Assembly: GCA_017625065.1 (NCBI GenBank)
Contig: JAGALS010000027.1
Span: 1 to 50,296 of the forward strand
Direction: 5' to 3'
Length of the DNA stretch: 50,296 bases
From: Clostridia bacterium
GTDB lineage: Bacteria; Bacillota; Clostridia; Oscillospirales; CAG-272
The translations under genes were made by a program, and so were the position numbers. The notes under the pieces were generated by a model, which saw nothing but the letters and a program-made list of their open reading frames with translations, made no database searches and was not told the origin of the DNA. This document shows, piece by piece, positions 18,538-27,400 of the stretch. Position 1 is the first letter of the stretch; each line of letters starts with the position of its first letter.

Positions 18538-19245
18538 TCAGCCAAGCGGCTCGAAGTCGTCAGCACCGTGCAGACAGATGGGGCAGACGAAATCCTTTGG
18601 CAAGGGCTCACCCTCATACACATAGCCGCAGACACGGCAAACATAGCCCTTCTTCTTTTCGGACTTCGGCTTCACTCTGTTGTAATAGTCGTCATAGGTC
18701 ATCGTGGGCGCATCGCCGATCACCTGCGCATCGCTGATGCCGCAAAGGAACATCCCGTGCGTGCCGAGATCCACGTATTGCTCGACCTCAAGCGATAAAA
18801 AGGCATTGACGTAGTTCGGCAAAAGCGCAAGTCCGTTTGCGGTGCGAAGCACGTCAAAATCGCGGAATTTCTCTACCGTTCTGCCGCTTTTCATACCAAA
18901 CTGCTCAAAAATCGAGAAGGGTGTATCCACAGAAAGGCAGTTGACGTTCATCCTTCCCGTTCGCAGGATCATATCGTGCGTGAGACCCGATTTGTTGATC
19001 GTCACCGCCACACGATTGGGCGTATTGGTGATCTGTGTCACCGTGTTGACGATCAGGCCGTTGTCCTTCTCGCCCTCCTTCGCGGTGACCAGATAGAGCC
19101 CGTAACCAATGCGGAACAGTGCCGTCGGATCCACTTGCCCGTCATCGGCTTTTGTAACGCCTTTTGCCGAAAAAGTGGGGAAAACAAGCCCCGTTTGAGG
19201 GCTAATTTCGTTTTGCTGCTTCGATTTGCTCTGTGTCTGATGCAT
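18538..19245 (-). CDS. Flavin reductase-like domain protein fused to a C-terminal rubredoxin
   Basis: A 235-residue cytoplasmic redox protein. Residues about 40-190 match the FMN-binding flavin reductase family (ALFRIGYGLYLVTAKEG, then VTQITNTPNRVAVTINKSGL). The last 40 residues are a rubredoxin-type iron site with two Cys pairs, YVCRVCGYVYEG and FVCPICLHGADDFEPL. Fusions of this sort (high-molecular-weight rubredoxin type) pass electrons from NAD(P)H through flavin to iron and on to oxygen- or NO-reducing partners; no such partner is next door. The frame is open to 19359, but GGAGG at 19251-19255 selects the ATG at 19245. It lies downstream of a DtxR-family regulator gene. Confidence 0.88.
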   Translation of the reverse strand: MHQTQSKSKQQNEISPQTGLVFPTFSAKGVTKADDGQVDPTALFRIGYGLYLVTAKEGEKDNGLIVNTVTQITNTPNRVAVTINKSGLTHDMILRTGRMNVNCLSVDTPFSIFEQFGMKSGRTVEKFRDFDVLRTANGLALLPNYVNAFLSLEVEQYVDLGTHGMFLCGISDAQVIGDAPTMTYDDYYNRVKPKSEKKKGYVCRVCGYVYEGEPLPKDFVCPICLHGADDFEPLG

Positions 19246-19332
19246 AAAAACCTCCATAATAGCATTTAAAAAAGCATTGCCCGTTTCGCCGTCGCGTAAG
19301 CGGCAAATCATAAAAGAGTCATACGATAAACA

Positions 19333-19364
19333 GACCCATATGCAATGTGACTTGCACACGGGCC
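19333..19364 (-). terminator. Possible terminator after the DtxR-family gene
   Basis: On the minus strand a 13-bp stem (with some G-U pairs) and 6-nt loop is followed by TGTTTATC. It is weak and may be leaky into the flavin reductase gene. Confidence 0.4.
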
Positions 19365-19371
19365 TGCTATG

Positions 19372-19740
19372 TTATTTTGTTTGATCCAAATATTCGCGGA
19401 TCTTCAAAAAGGTCTCGTCGCTGATATCGTGCTCGATCTTACAAGCATCGTTCAAAGCAGTCTCTTGCGAAACGCCCAAGCGCATCAGCACCTCTGCAAT
19501 GATGCAGTGGCGCTCATACATACGTTTTGCAACGTCCTCGCCCTTTTGCGTCAGAGCAAGCCCGCCGTTTTCCGCGGTGGTGACAAACCCCTCGGCACGC
19601 AGCTCGCGCAGCATCACGCTGACGGTGGGACGGGAAAAGCCCAGTGCCGTACACAGATCGACTGCACGTATCTTTTCTTTTTGATGCGAGAGCATATAGA
19701 TCTGCTCCAGATAGTTTTCGCCCGATTCGTGGATCGACAA
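19372..19740 (-). CDS. DtxR/MntR-family metal-dependent transcriptional regulator
   Basis: A 122-residue repressor with an N-terminal winged helix (ENYLEQIYML, then IRAVDLCTALGFSRPTVSVMLRELRAEGFV) and a metal-binding dimerisation domain (MYERHCIIAEVLMRLGV, ACKIEHDISDETFLKI). It lacks the C-terminal SH3-like FeoA domain, so it is of the short MntR-like type that senses Mn2+ or Fe2+. The start is TTG at 19740, preceded by a strong GGGGGG Shine-Dalgarno run. It follows the CNNM pair by 18 bp and is probably cotranscribed, suggesting that the operon answers to divalent metals. Confidence 0.9.
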   Translation of the reverse strand: MSIHESGENYLEQIYMLSHQKEKIRAVDLCTALGFSRPTVSVMLRELRAEGFVTTAENGGLALTQKGEDVAKRMYERHCIIAEVLMRLGVSQETALNDACKIEHDISDETFLKIREYLDQTK

Positions 19741-19758
19741 AGCTATCCCCCCCTTTTT

Positions 19759-21063
19759 TTATTCGTCAATTTCTTCGGTTTCCTCGGCTTCGACCAAAAT
19801 GGTCAGCTTGGTCACGCGCTCCTCTTCCATATGAGCCACGATGACAAAAAGATTACAGTAACGGAAGCTGTCACCCACGTGAGGATCGGCCTCAAGCATC
19901 TCGATCGCCCAACCGCCCATCGTGGAATATTCGCAAGCAAAATCGTTCGGCTTATCAAAGCCGATCTCATCAAAGCAATCATCGATGTTCATATCACCGA
20001 TGACCTCATAGGTGTTCTCGCCTGTAGAACGGCATTCGGTCACGATCACGTCGGTATCGTCCCAGATGTCGCCCACCAGCTCCTCCAGAATATCCTCCAT
20101 GGTGACCACGCCAAGCGTTCCGCCAAACTCGTCAATGACGATGGCAAGGTGCATCTTCACCTCACGCATTTTGGCAAGCGCGGCGGGCAGCTTCATGGTC
20201 TTGTGGAGCTTGCAGGGCTTCATCAAAAGCGCGCGGATATCGGGCTTTTCCTCCTCAAGCGTCGCCTTATAATAGCGTGTCAAAGACAAAATACCGATAA
20301 TGTTATCAATGCTATCCTCATACACGGGCAGGCGCGAGAATTGCGCGGTATCCGAAAGAAGCGCCTGGATCTTTTCCTCTTCATCGTCAATATCCAGCGC
20401 GGTCATATCGATACGGGGTGTCATAATTTTCTCCACGGTATTGTCGTGGAAATCAAGTGTGGATTGCAGCAGCTCGCCCTGCTCCTCGTTGATGACACCC
20501 TCTTCCTCGACGGTGTCGATGATGGAAACAAGCTCCTCCTCCGTGACGGTCGCCTCGGAAACGTCCTTGCCCCACAGCTTACGCAAAGCAAACAGCAGCG
20601 CCATCACGATGGCAACGACGGGGCTGAGAATGATCGTCAGGACACGGATGGGGATCGCGACCCAGCGCACCACCGTATCGGCGTGCTGCTTGGAAAGCGT
20701 TTTGGGAACGATCTCACCGCAGATCAGGATCACAATCGTAACAACAATGGTGGCGATCGTGGATGCAAGTCCCACGTTTCCGGGGAAAAGACTCATCACG
20801 ATCAGAGTGGTACAGGTGGTCACCGCGATGTTCGCAAGGTTATTACCGATCAGAATCGCGGAAAGCGCGGTCGTGAAATGCTCGGTAATATTGTGCGCGA
20901 GCCTTGCGGTCTTGCTGCCTGCATCCGCCGCGCGGCGCAGGCGCATCTTGTTGGACGCGTTAAACGCGATCTCGGAAGCCGAGAAATAAGCGGAAAGGCA
21001 GATCATGACAAGGATCACAACGTATGCCCACCACATCGATGCAAAATGCTGTTGGAACGTCAT
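19759..21063 (-). CDS. CNNM/CorC-HlyC-family membrane protein (second of a pair)
   Basis: A 434-residue protein with an N-terminal DUF21/CNNM transmembrane domain (about 3-4 helices; SASEIAFNASNKMRLRRAAD near 28-47), a CBS-domain pair (MTPRIDMTALDIDDEEEKI, then VTMEDILEELVGDIWDDTD) and a C-terminal CorC_HlyC domain. Family members export or sense Mg2+ or other divalent cations; the older hemolysin label is misleading. Its ATG overlaps the stop of the upstream paralogue by 4 nt, so the two are likely made in fixed ratio and may form a heteromer. Confidence 0.9.
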   Translation of the reverse strand: MTFQQHFASMWWAYVVILVMICLSAYFSASEIAFNASNKMRLRRAADAGSKTARLAHNITEHFTTALSAILIGNNLANIAVTTCTTLIVMSLFPGNVGLASTIATIVVTIVILICGEIVPKTLSKQHADTVVRWVAIPIRVLTIILSPVVAIVMALLFALRKLWGKDVSEATVTEEELVSIIDTVEEEGVINEEQGELLQSTLDFHDNTVEKIMTPRIDMTALDIDDEEEKIQALLSDTAQFSRLPVYEDSIDNIIGILSLTRYYKATLEEEKPDIRALLMKPCKLHKTMKLPAALAKMREVKMHLAIVIDEFGGTLGVVTMEDILEELVGDIWDDTDVIVTECRSTGENTYEVIGDMNIDDCFDEIGFDKPNDFACEYSTMGGWAIEMLEADPHVGDSFRYCNLFVIVAHMEEERVTKLTILVEAEETEEIDE

Positions 21064-22391
21064 GCCTCCACCTCCTGTTCGGTGGCCGCAAGTCGCTGTG
21101 CCAGATCCTCTTCATCCAAAATATGTACAATAACCTCGGTTACGCGTAAATCTTGTACCGTCTTGGCGGTAAATTCCAGATCACCGTACAGGAAGGACTC
21201 CTCCTCCACGGGCAAATGACCCAGTGTTTCAAGCATAAAGGACAGGATCGGCTTTGCCGCAACGGCACGGGGTGCCTGACCGATCCCCATACGTTCATAG
21301 GCATTGCCCATCAGCATATGCGTGTTGATCAGATACTTATTGCCGCCAAGGGCCTGGAAGTTCTGATCGACGATATCCTCTTCGTCAAAGATCTCTCCTA
21401 CCAGCTCCTCCAATATATCCTCAATGGTCACAAGACCAACGATCTTCTTGTCTTCGTCCTGCACCATCGCCATATGGCGCTTGTGCTGGCGCATATCGGT
21501 CAAAATATCGTCTATTTTTGCCGATTCCTTCACAAAATAAGGGGCGGCAAGCACAGAACGCACCTTCACACGCGGATTTCTGCGGTATTCGGTCAAAAAA
21601 GAGCGAATACGCATCGTACCGACGATGTGATCAGGGGTTCCGGAATAGACGGGGATACGGGAATGGTTTGTGCTTCGTATCGTTTCCAGGATCTCTGCGG
21701 TCGAGGCGGCAATGTTGATCACCTCGATATCCTTCGCCATGGTCATAATATCGCCCATAACGGTGTCGCCAAACTCCAACGCGGACTTCAGCAGGTCGCC
21801 CTGCTCCTCATCCACAACGCCCTCTTCCTCGACGGTATCGATGATCTCGATCAGCTCATCCTCGGTGATCGAGGGCTCGGGCTCCTTGCTTGCGAACAAG
21901 CGGGAAGCGGTACTTGAGATCAAACCGAAAAATGCCGAAAAGGGAGTGAGCAGCTTCATCAGAAGGCGAAGCGAGCCTTGAAAAAACATCGAGACCGATT
22001 GCGCGCGGTCGTTGGCAAAGCTTTTCGGGATCATCTCACTGAGCAGGAAAATGATCGCCGTGCTCGCCGCACTGCACGCAATGGAAAAGCCGAACGAATT
22101 GATGAAATCGTCGCCCTTGCCGAACTGCGTTTTCATAATTTCGGTCGCGATAATGGTGAAGACCGATGCACCCGCGATCTTTGTCACGTTGTTGCCGACT
22201 AAAAGCGTGGTCAGCGCCTTGTCGAATTTGTTCAGCACATACATCACGCCCTTGGCGCGACGGTTGCCATCATCTGCAAGTGTTTTGACCTTGATCTTGT
22301 TAACGGCAGAAAATGAGCTCTCTGTAGCGGCGAAATACGCGCCGCCGATCACACAAATTGCAAACGCGATCCATAAGGGTATACTGTCCAT
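21060..22391 (-). CDS. CNNM/CorC-HlyC-family membrane protein (first of a pair)
   Basis: About 443 residues with the same layout as its downstream paralogue: DUF21/CNNM membrane domain (YFAATESSFSAVNKIKVKTL near the N-terminus), CBS pair ending in VTIEDILEELVGEIFDEED, and a CorC_HlyC tail. The segment IIDTVEEEGVVDEEQGDLLK is nearly identical between the two, so they arose by tandem duplication. The frame is open to a TTG at 22406, but AAGGAG there abuts the TTG directly, while ATG 22391 gives the usual MDS-type start at a rather long 15-nt spacing; the start is uncertain. Confidence 0.88.
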   Translation of the reverse strand: MDSIPLWIAFAICVIGGAYFAATESSFSAVNKIKVKTLADDGNRRAKGVMYVLNKFDKALTTLLVGNNVTKIAGASVFTIIATEIMKTQFGKGDDFINSFGFSIACSAASTAIIFLLSEMIPKSFANDRAQSVSMFFQGSLRLLMKLLTPFSAFFGLISSTASRLFASKEPEPSITEDELIEIIDTVEEEGVVDEEQGDLLKSALEFGDTVMGDIMTMAKDIEVINIAASTAEILETIRSTNHSRIPVYSGTPDHIVGTMRIRSFLTEYRRNPRVKVRSVLAAPYFVKESAKIDDILTDMRQHKRHMAMVQDEDKKIVGLVTIEDILEELVGEIFDEEDIVDQNFQALGGNKYLINTHMLMGNAYERMGIGQAPRAVAAKPILSFMLETLGHLPVEEESFLYGDLEFTAKTVQDLRVTEVIVHILDEEDLAQRLAATEQEVEA

Positions 22392-22451
22392 GGGGAAAGA
22401 AACCAACTCCTTACCTCTTTTTTATACTATCCCATAATAGTATTAAATGAC

Positions 22452-22480
22452 ATTATAGCACGTTTGTGTGTCATTGTCAA
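22452..22480 (-). promoter_or_regulatory. Consensus promoter for the CNNM-pair operon
   Basis: On the minus strand perfect TTGACA (22475-22480) and perfect TATAAT (22452-22457) are 17 bp apart. Confidence 0.85.
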
Positions 22481-22500
22481 GCAAACCAAGAAATTTAGTG

Positions 22501-22528
22501 AAAAAGGGCTGCGCCGATGGCGCAGCCC
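22501..22528 (-). terminator. Terminator after trpB
   Basis: A 10-bp GC-rich perfect stem (22506-22515 with 22519-22528) and, on the minus strand, a run of five Ts. Confidence 0.85.
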
Positions 22529-22534
22529 AAAGAG

Positions 22535-23758
22535 TCAGTCTCTGATGCCGTAATTTTCGATCACGTAATCCATATCCTTGTCACCTCTGCCCGACAGATT
22601 GATCAGCACAGAGCCGTGCTCCATCTGCTTTGCCAGCTTCATGCCGAACGCGACGGCGTGGGAGCTTTCAATGGCGGGGATGATGCCCTCCATACGGGCA
22701 AGCTTGAAGAAGGCGTCAATGGTCTCCTCGTCGTCGATCACGTCGTATTTCACGCGGCCGATCTCCTGCAGGAAGGCGTGCTCGGGGCCGGACGAGGGGT
22801 AGTCCAGACCGCTTGCCACCGAATACACGGGCGCGGGCTCGCCGTTTTCGTCCTTGAGCATAATGCTGTTAAAGCCGTGCATCACGCCCTCGGTACCGTA
22901 CTTCAGGCTGGCGGCGTGATCGCCGAGCTTGGGGCCTCTGCCAAGAGGCTCGACACCGTAAATATCCACGGGATCGTTCAAAAATCCGGCAAACAGTCCC
23001 GCCGCATTCGAACCGCCGCCCACACACGCCACGATAGCGCTGGGCAGGTGGCCCGTCATTTCGATGAACTGCTCTCTTGCCTCGATACCCACAACGCTTT
23101 GGAAATCGCGCACCATCATCGGGAACGGATGGGGACCCAGCACCGAGCCGATGCAATAGATCGAATCCTTATATTCCTTGCTGTATGCGTCAAAGGCGGC
23201 ATCAACGGCTTCCTTCAAGGTCTGCAGGCCGTGCGTGACCTCGACCACGTTCGCACCGAGGATCTTCATACGCGCCACGTTGGGTGCCTGCTTTTTGATA
23301 TCCACGCTGCCCATATAAATGTCACATTCAAGGCCGAAATACGCGGCGGCGGTCGCAAGCGCGACACCGTGCTGACCGGCACCCGTTTCGGCGATCACCT
23401 TTTTCTTGCCCATATACTTGGCAAGCAGCGCCTCGCCCATACAGTGGTTGAGCTTATGCGCGCCGGAGTGGTTGAGGTCCTCGCGCTTCGCGTAAAGCTG
23501 GACCTTGCCGCCAAGCGCGTCGGACAGGCGCTCCAGGTGCGTAACGGGCGTGGGTCTGCCCTGAAACTCCTTGCGGATACGGCGCAGCTCGGCGATGAAT
23601 TTGCGGGATTGGCAAATGGAATAATACGCCTCGGTGATCTCAGCCATCGCAGCCTTCAGCTTATCGTCCACGTAAACGCCGCCGTACTTGCCGAAATAAC
23701 CGTTCTTGTCGGGATAATTGTTAAAATATGTATCAAATTCGATTCCGTTGCACTTCAT
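22535..23758 (-). CDS. trpB: Tryptophan synthase beta chain, stand-alone
   Basis: The PLP enzyme condenses indole with serine to give tryptophan. The 407-residue protein shows the PLP lysine in [17 protein letters not shown], the catalytic Glu in [15 protein letters not shown], the phosphate-binding loop [21 protein letters not shown] and LSGRGDKD. All core catalytic positions are present. The PLP-Lys segment reads HKLNHCMGE, where many TrpB1 proteins have HKINN and GQ. No trpA or other trp gene is adjacent, so it may salvage indole or pair with genes elsewhere. The frame opens at 23767, but GGAGG directly abuts that ATG, so ATG 23758 (9-nt spacing) is the better start. A T-box leader precedes it. 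Confidence 0.95.
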   Translation of the reverse strand: MKCNGIEFDTYFNNYPDKNGYFGKYGGVYVDDKLKAAMAEITEAYYSICQSRKFIAELRRIRKEFQGRPTPVTHLERLSDALGGKVQLYAKREDLNHSGAHKLNHCMGEALLAKYMGKKKVIAETGAGQHGVALATAAAYFGLECDIYMGSVDIKKQAPNVARMKILGANVVEVTHGLQTLKEAVDAAFDAYSKEYKDSIYCIGSVLGPHPFPMMVRDFQSVVGIEAREQFIEMTGHLPSAIVACVGGGSNAAGLFAGFLNDPVDIYGVEPLGRGPKLGDHAASLKYGTEGVMHGFNSIMLKDENGEPAPVYSVASGLDYPSSGPEHAFLQEIGRVKYDVIDDEETIDAFFKLARMEGIIPAIESSHAVAFGMKLAKQMEHGSVLINLSGRGDKDMDYVIENYGIRD

Positions 23759-23856
23759 AATATGCATCCTCCGTATGTAAAAATATGTGTGTTCAAAAAA
23801 TCAAAATGTACGAAAATTCCGCCATCGTGTTGCCAAAATATACACCGTGCACCTCC

Positions 23857-24141
23857 AAAAAAACAAAAATCCCTTGACAAAGACAGACTCCTCCGTCTTT
23901 CTCAAGGGCGATCAAAAATCGCGGTGCCACCTTGATTCACGGCGATCGCCGTGCACTCATCGGGATACTGACATATCCCCGACCGTTAACGCACGTCACA
24001 CGTTGCGAAATACTCGGCACCATCGCCTTTGTTCCGCACCCTCAGCGGTCCATTTGCCATTCAGCTTCCAACCCGACTTCCAGCAACGCGGGCTCTCTGT
24101 GTGGGCTTGAAGGGCTTTATCTCCGCCTCAACGGTTTGATA
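23857..24141 (-). promoter_or_regulatory. T-box riboswitch leader (tryptophan specifier UGG)
   Basis: Read on the minus strand, the leader carries the conserved T-box AAGGTGGCACCGCG (plus 23920-23933), followed by a terminator stem (23895-23908 with 23871-23884) and a T-rich tract. The candidate specifier is TGG at 24052-24050, on the 3' side of Stem I just before CCGCT. Uncharged tRNA-Trp binding would stabilise the antiterminator and switch on trpB. The specifier agrees with the gene it controls. Confidence 0.93.
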
Positions 24142-24147
24142 CATCCA

Positions 24148-24176
24148 AGTATAGCACACCCACGCCGACTTGTCAA
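24148..24176 (-). promoter_or_regulatory. Promoter of the T-box-trpB transcript
   Basis: On the minus strand TTGACA (24171-24176) and TATACT (24148-24153) are 17 bp apart. Transcription would begin near 24141, at the T-box 5' end. Confidence 0.85.
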
Positions 24177-24180
24177 TAGT

Positions 24181-24348
24181 TTTCAAAATTTTTCCCTTTC
24201 ACGGCACTGGCAAGGGCTATGCCCTTCCCGCCGCCTATATCATTGTTAAAATATAAACATAACTGTAAAATTTTCACGATAATTTTGGTCAAAAATCAAT
24301 AAAACCTCTTGCCCGATTTGTCAATATCGCCGATAAAAAATAAAAGCA
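24181..24348. other. AT-rich spacer between divergent trpB and giant-lipoprotein promoters
   Basis: No credible reading frame is visible. A small perfect hairpin (24212-24217 with 24221-24226) occurs without a T-tract on either strand. The rest appears to be plain AT-rich spacer. Confidence 0.5.
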
Positions 24349-24377
24349 TTGACATTCCTCTTCGAAAGTGCTAGGAT
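24349..24377 (+). promoter_or_regulatory. Promoter for the 2245-residue lipoprotein gene
   Basis: Perfect TTGACA (24349-24354) and TAGGAT (24372-24377) are 17 bp apart. The leader is about 73 nt. Confidence 0.7.
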
Positions 24378-24399
24378 TAAGGTGTAATCTATATTTATA

Positions 24400-24441
24400 A
24401 AGATGTAGGCGTCGGGCTTGCCCAACATCCACGACCATCTT
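24400..24441 (+). promoter_or_regulatory. Foldable leader abutting the ribosome-binding site
   Basis: AAGATG (24400-24405) can pair with CATCTT (24436-24441), which touches AAGGAGG at 24442-24448. Inside it, GATGT can instead pair with ACATC, giving two exclusive folds. Whether this controls translation is speculative. Confidence 0.3.
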
Positions 24442-24456
24442 AAGGAGGACTAGAAA

Positions 24457-27400
24457 ATGAAAAAAGTGTTAACCTCTGTGCTGGCGTTACTGCTGGTGCT
24501 CGGCACGCTGCTTTCTCTGTGCGGCATTCTTTCTGCCTGTAAAAAAGAACCCACAGACGATCCCGTCGATACGCCGACCACACCGGAAGAAACAGTACAG
24601 CCGACCTGCTCACACGCGGTCACACAGCTGACCAACGTACGCGAAACATCCTGTGCACGCGCGGGCTATACCGGTGATACGGTCTGTACCGCCTGCGGCG
24701 CTGTCGTGCAAAGCGGTCAGACCATCCCCGCTCTGCCCCACACGATGGATGCGGGTCTTTTGACCAAGCTTTCCACCTGTATCGATCACGGTGTGACCAC
24801 CTTCACCTGCCGTGAGTGCGGTTGGAAGAACAACACCACCATGGAGCTTGTGGCGCATCAGGACATTTTCCACGATGCAAACGACAGCCACACCCATACC
24901 CACACCTGTGCGACCTGCACCATTAATAATTATGAGGAGCACGTCCCCAAGGATGCAGGTATCCATTACGATGCCACCTGTACCGAGCCCTCTTATACCC
25001 TGCACACCTGCAAGGATTGTGAAGGCGTATATAAGGTTTGGGACTCCGACGACACCATCCTTGGTCACAATTGGCCCAAGGATGCCGACAACAAGGAGGT
25101 CTGGCAGATCACCGAGCCGACCTGCTGCGCTACCGGTCTGAAATCGCGTGAGTGTCTGCGCTGCGGCGAGGAAGAGAGCATGACACTCAAGGTCGCCCCC
25201 AACGCGCACAATTATGTGGAATTTGCCCGCGACAACGCCACCTGCGTTGCCAAGGGTACGATCTACTATGAGTGCCAGAACGCCGGCTGCAGCGCAGAAA
25301 CCACCAAGGAGATCCCTGTCAATCCCAACGCGCACAATATGACTGCAGAGACCACACCCGATGGCTGGACCACCGATGCTTGCCAGAACATAGGCTGTAC
25401 CCATAAGGTCAAGACCTACACCGCCCCCGCCGACAAGAAGGAGGCATCCGTCACCACTGAAAGCATCGCCGACAGCGTCGCCGAGGAGCGCACCTTCGAG
25501 GTCAAGACCTCGGATGCCAGTGTGCAATTCCCCACCGAGGTCATCTCTCAGATGGTGAGCAATAACAGCGAAAAGGTCGACATTCAAGCAGGTGTTGCCG
25601 ATGCCGACGACAAGGACACCCTGCTCGCAGCTGCCACCAACCTGGATGCTGCCCAAAAGGAACGCCTTGAAAACGTAGATATTTTCAACTTCAGCGTTTC
25701 CGGCATTACAGGAAACTTCAATGCAGCGGTAACAGTCACCATTCCCTACACGCTGAAACAGATTGAAGGAACCAATGACTACGAGGACCCCAACGGTATT
25801 CAGATCTGGTACGTCAAGACAGACGGCAGCGGCATTGATTGCTTCGAGAACGTTGTGTTCGTACCCAACGAGGGTAGCACGACCGAAGGCTACGTCACCT
25901 TCACCACCAACCACTTCTCCTACTATGCAGTCGCTTACGAGGAAACGCAGGAGGCAAAATGCCGCCGCGGCGTTCACCGCTGGCTGCCCACGACGGAGGA
26001 TGACAAGGTTGCCCCCACCTGTACCGACTACGGCTACACGGTTAAGGAATGCGACACCTGCCACGCCATCATTTATGATGATCTGGTTGACAAAAACAAT
26101 CACGACTACAGCGATCCGGTCGACCCTGTGCTGAGCTGCACCGAGGGCGGATACGTCGTCAAGATCTGCCGCAACGAGGGCTGCGGCCACACCGTTAACA
26201 TCGAATACCGCACTCCCCTCGGCCACACGCTGAGCGGCGCTGCCACCTGTACCGAGGATTCGGTCTGCACGCGCTGCAGCAACATCATCACTCCCGCGCA
26301 CGGCCACGAATGGGGCGATTGGATCACAGTCTTTGAGCCGACCGCGACCAAGAGCGGTCTGCGCCGCAAGAACTGCCCCAAGTGCGGCGCGATCGAGGAT
26401 GCCAAGCTTGCGGCAACCGGCACCGTACAGCCCGTTTCCTTTGAATCCTACGAGGATATGATGGAGACGATGCTCGAGACCGTGCTTGCCTTCCACAACG
26501 GCAAAATGACGATGGTCGTGGGCGCCGAGGATGACAGCAGCACCATCACCATGGACATCAAGGTGAAGGAAGAGGGTGAGTCCTACCTGATGCTCATCGA
26601 CATCACCCAAAACAGTGTTGTCGTCACCGAAAGCACCTCTCAAATCACCGGCGAAACCACCCGCACCGAATATCCGTACGAAAACTACATTCAGTTTATG
26701 TACCGCAACGGTGTGACCGTGTTGACCGACAAGCGCGTTTCCACACATCCCTCCTCTATGTTTAACAGAGACACCCAGGACATCTACACCGATCTGGAAT
26801 CCGCGTTTATGCTGCCCTATGAGCTGATGCTCAACTATGCAAAGCAGAACTTTGACCTGTATGCACCGACTGTTGAGGGCTCTTTGCAAAACATTCCCAC
26901 TGTTTTGCGTATGGCTGATGCGCTGGCAGGAAGTGCTGTCAACGACATCCTCAAGGAGATCGGCTCCACCTACACGCTTGGATCTCTTGCGGATCTTTAT
27001 GACAAAACACAGACCGTTTACACTTACCTCGCTTTGACCCTCGGCTTTGGCACGACGATGGACCTTGGCGACGTCACGATCCCCACCGCAAACGACTTTA
27101 TGACGGTGATCGGCGGCTTCTCCAACGTGACGACCGATGCTGCCGGCAACAAGACCTACACCATTGACTGCGCCGCACGTCAGGCAGAGCTTAAGGCGAT
27201 CCTTGGCTGGATCGAGGCACACGAGAACAGCTCGCTTGCTTCTGTGGTATGGACCCTGCTTGGCAAGGAGGTCCAGACCTACTATCCCGACGTGACCGAT
27301 TGGAATGCATTTTTGAACAAGATGAAGAGCACCTATACCGGCACGATGCTGGTCAAGGATGCCTTCAACACCGCCGTGAATATGCTGGAGCGCAAGGGCA

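Noticed and set aside
19369..21219. 616-codon plus-strand frame opposite the DtxR and CNNM genes
   Set aside because: It is antisense to three clearly recognisable genes and has no family motifs; the His/Asp-rich composition is typical of a reverse frame.
22517..23935. 472-codon plus-strand frame opposite trpB
   Set aside because: It crosses the trpB terminator, the whole trpB gene and part of the T-box, with no motifs of its own.
24212..24226. Small hairpin AAGGGC-TAT-GCCCTT as a terminator
   Set aside because: No T-tract follows on either strand, and no transcript is expected to end there because it lies between divergent promoters.
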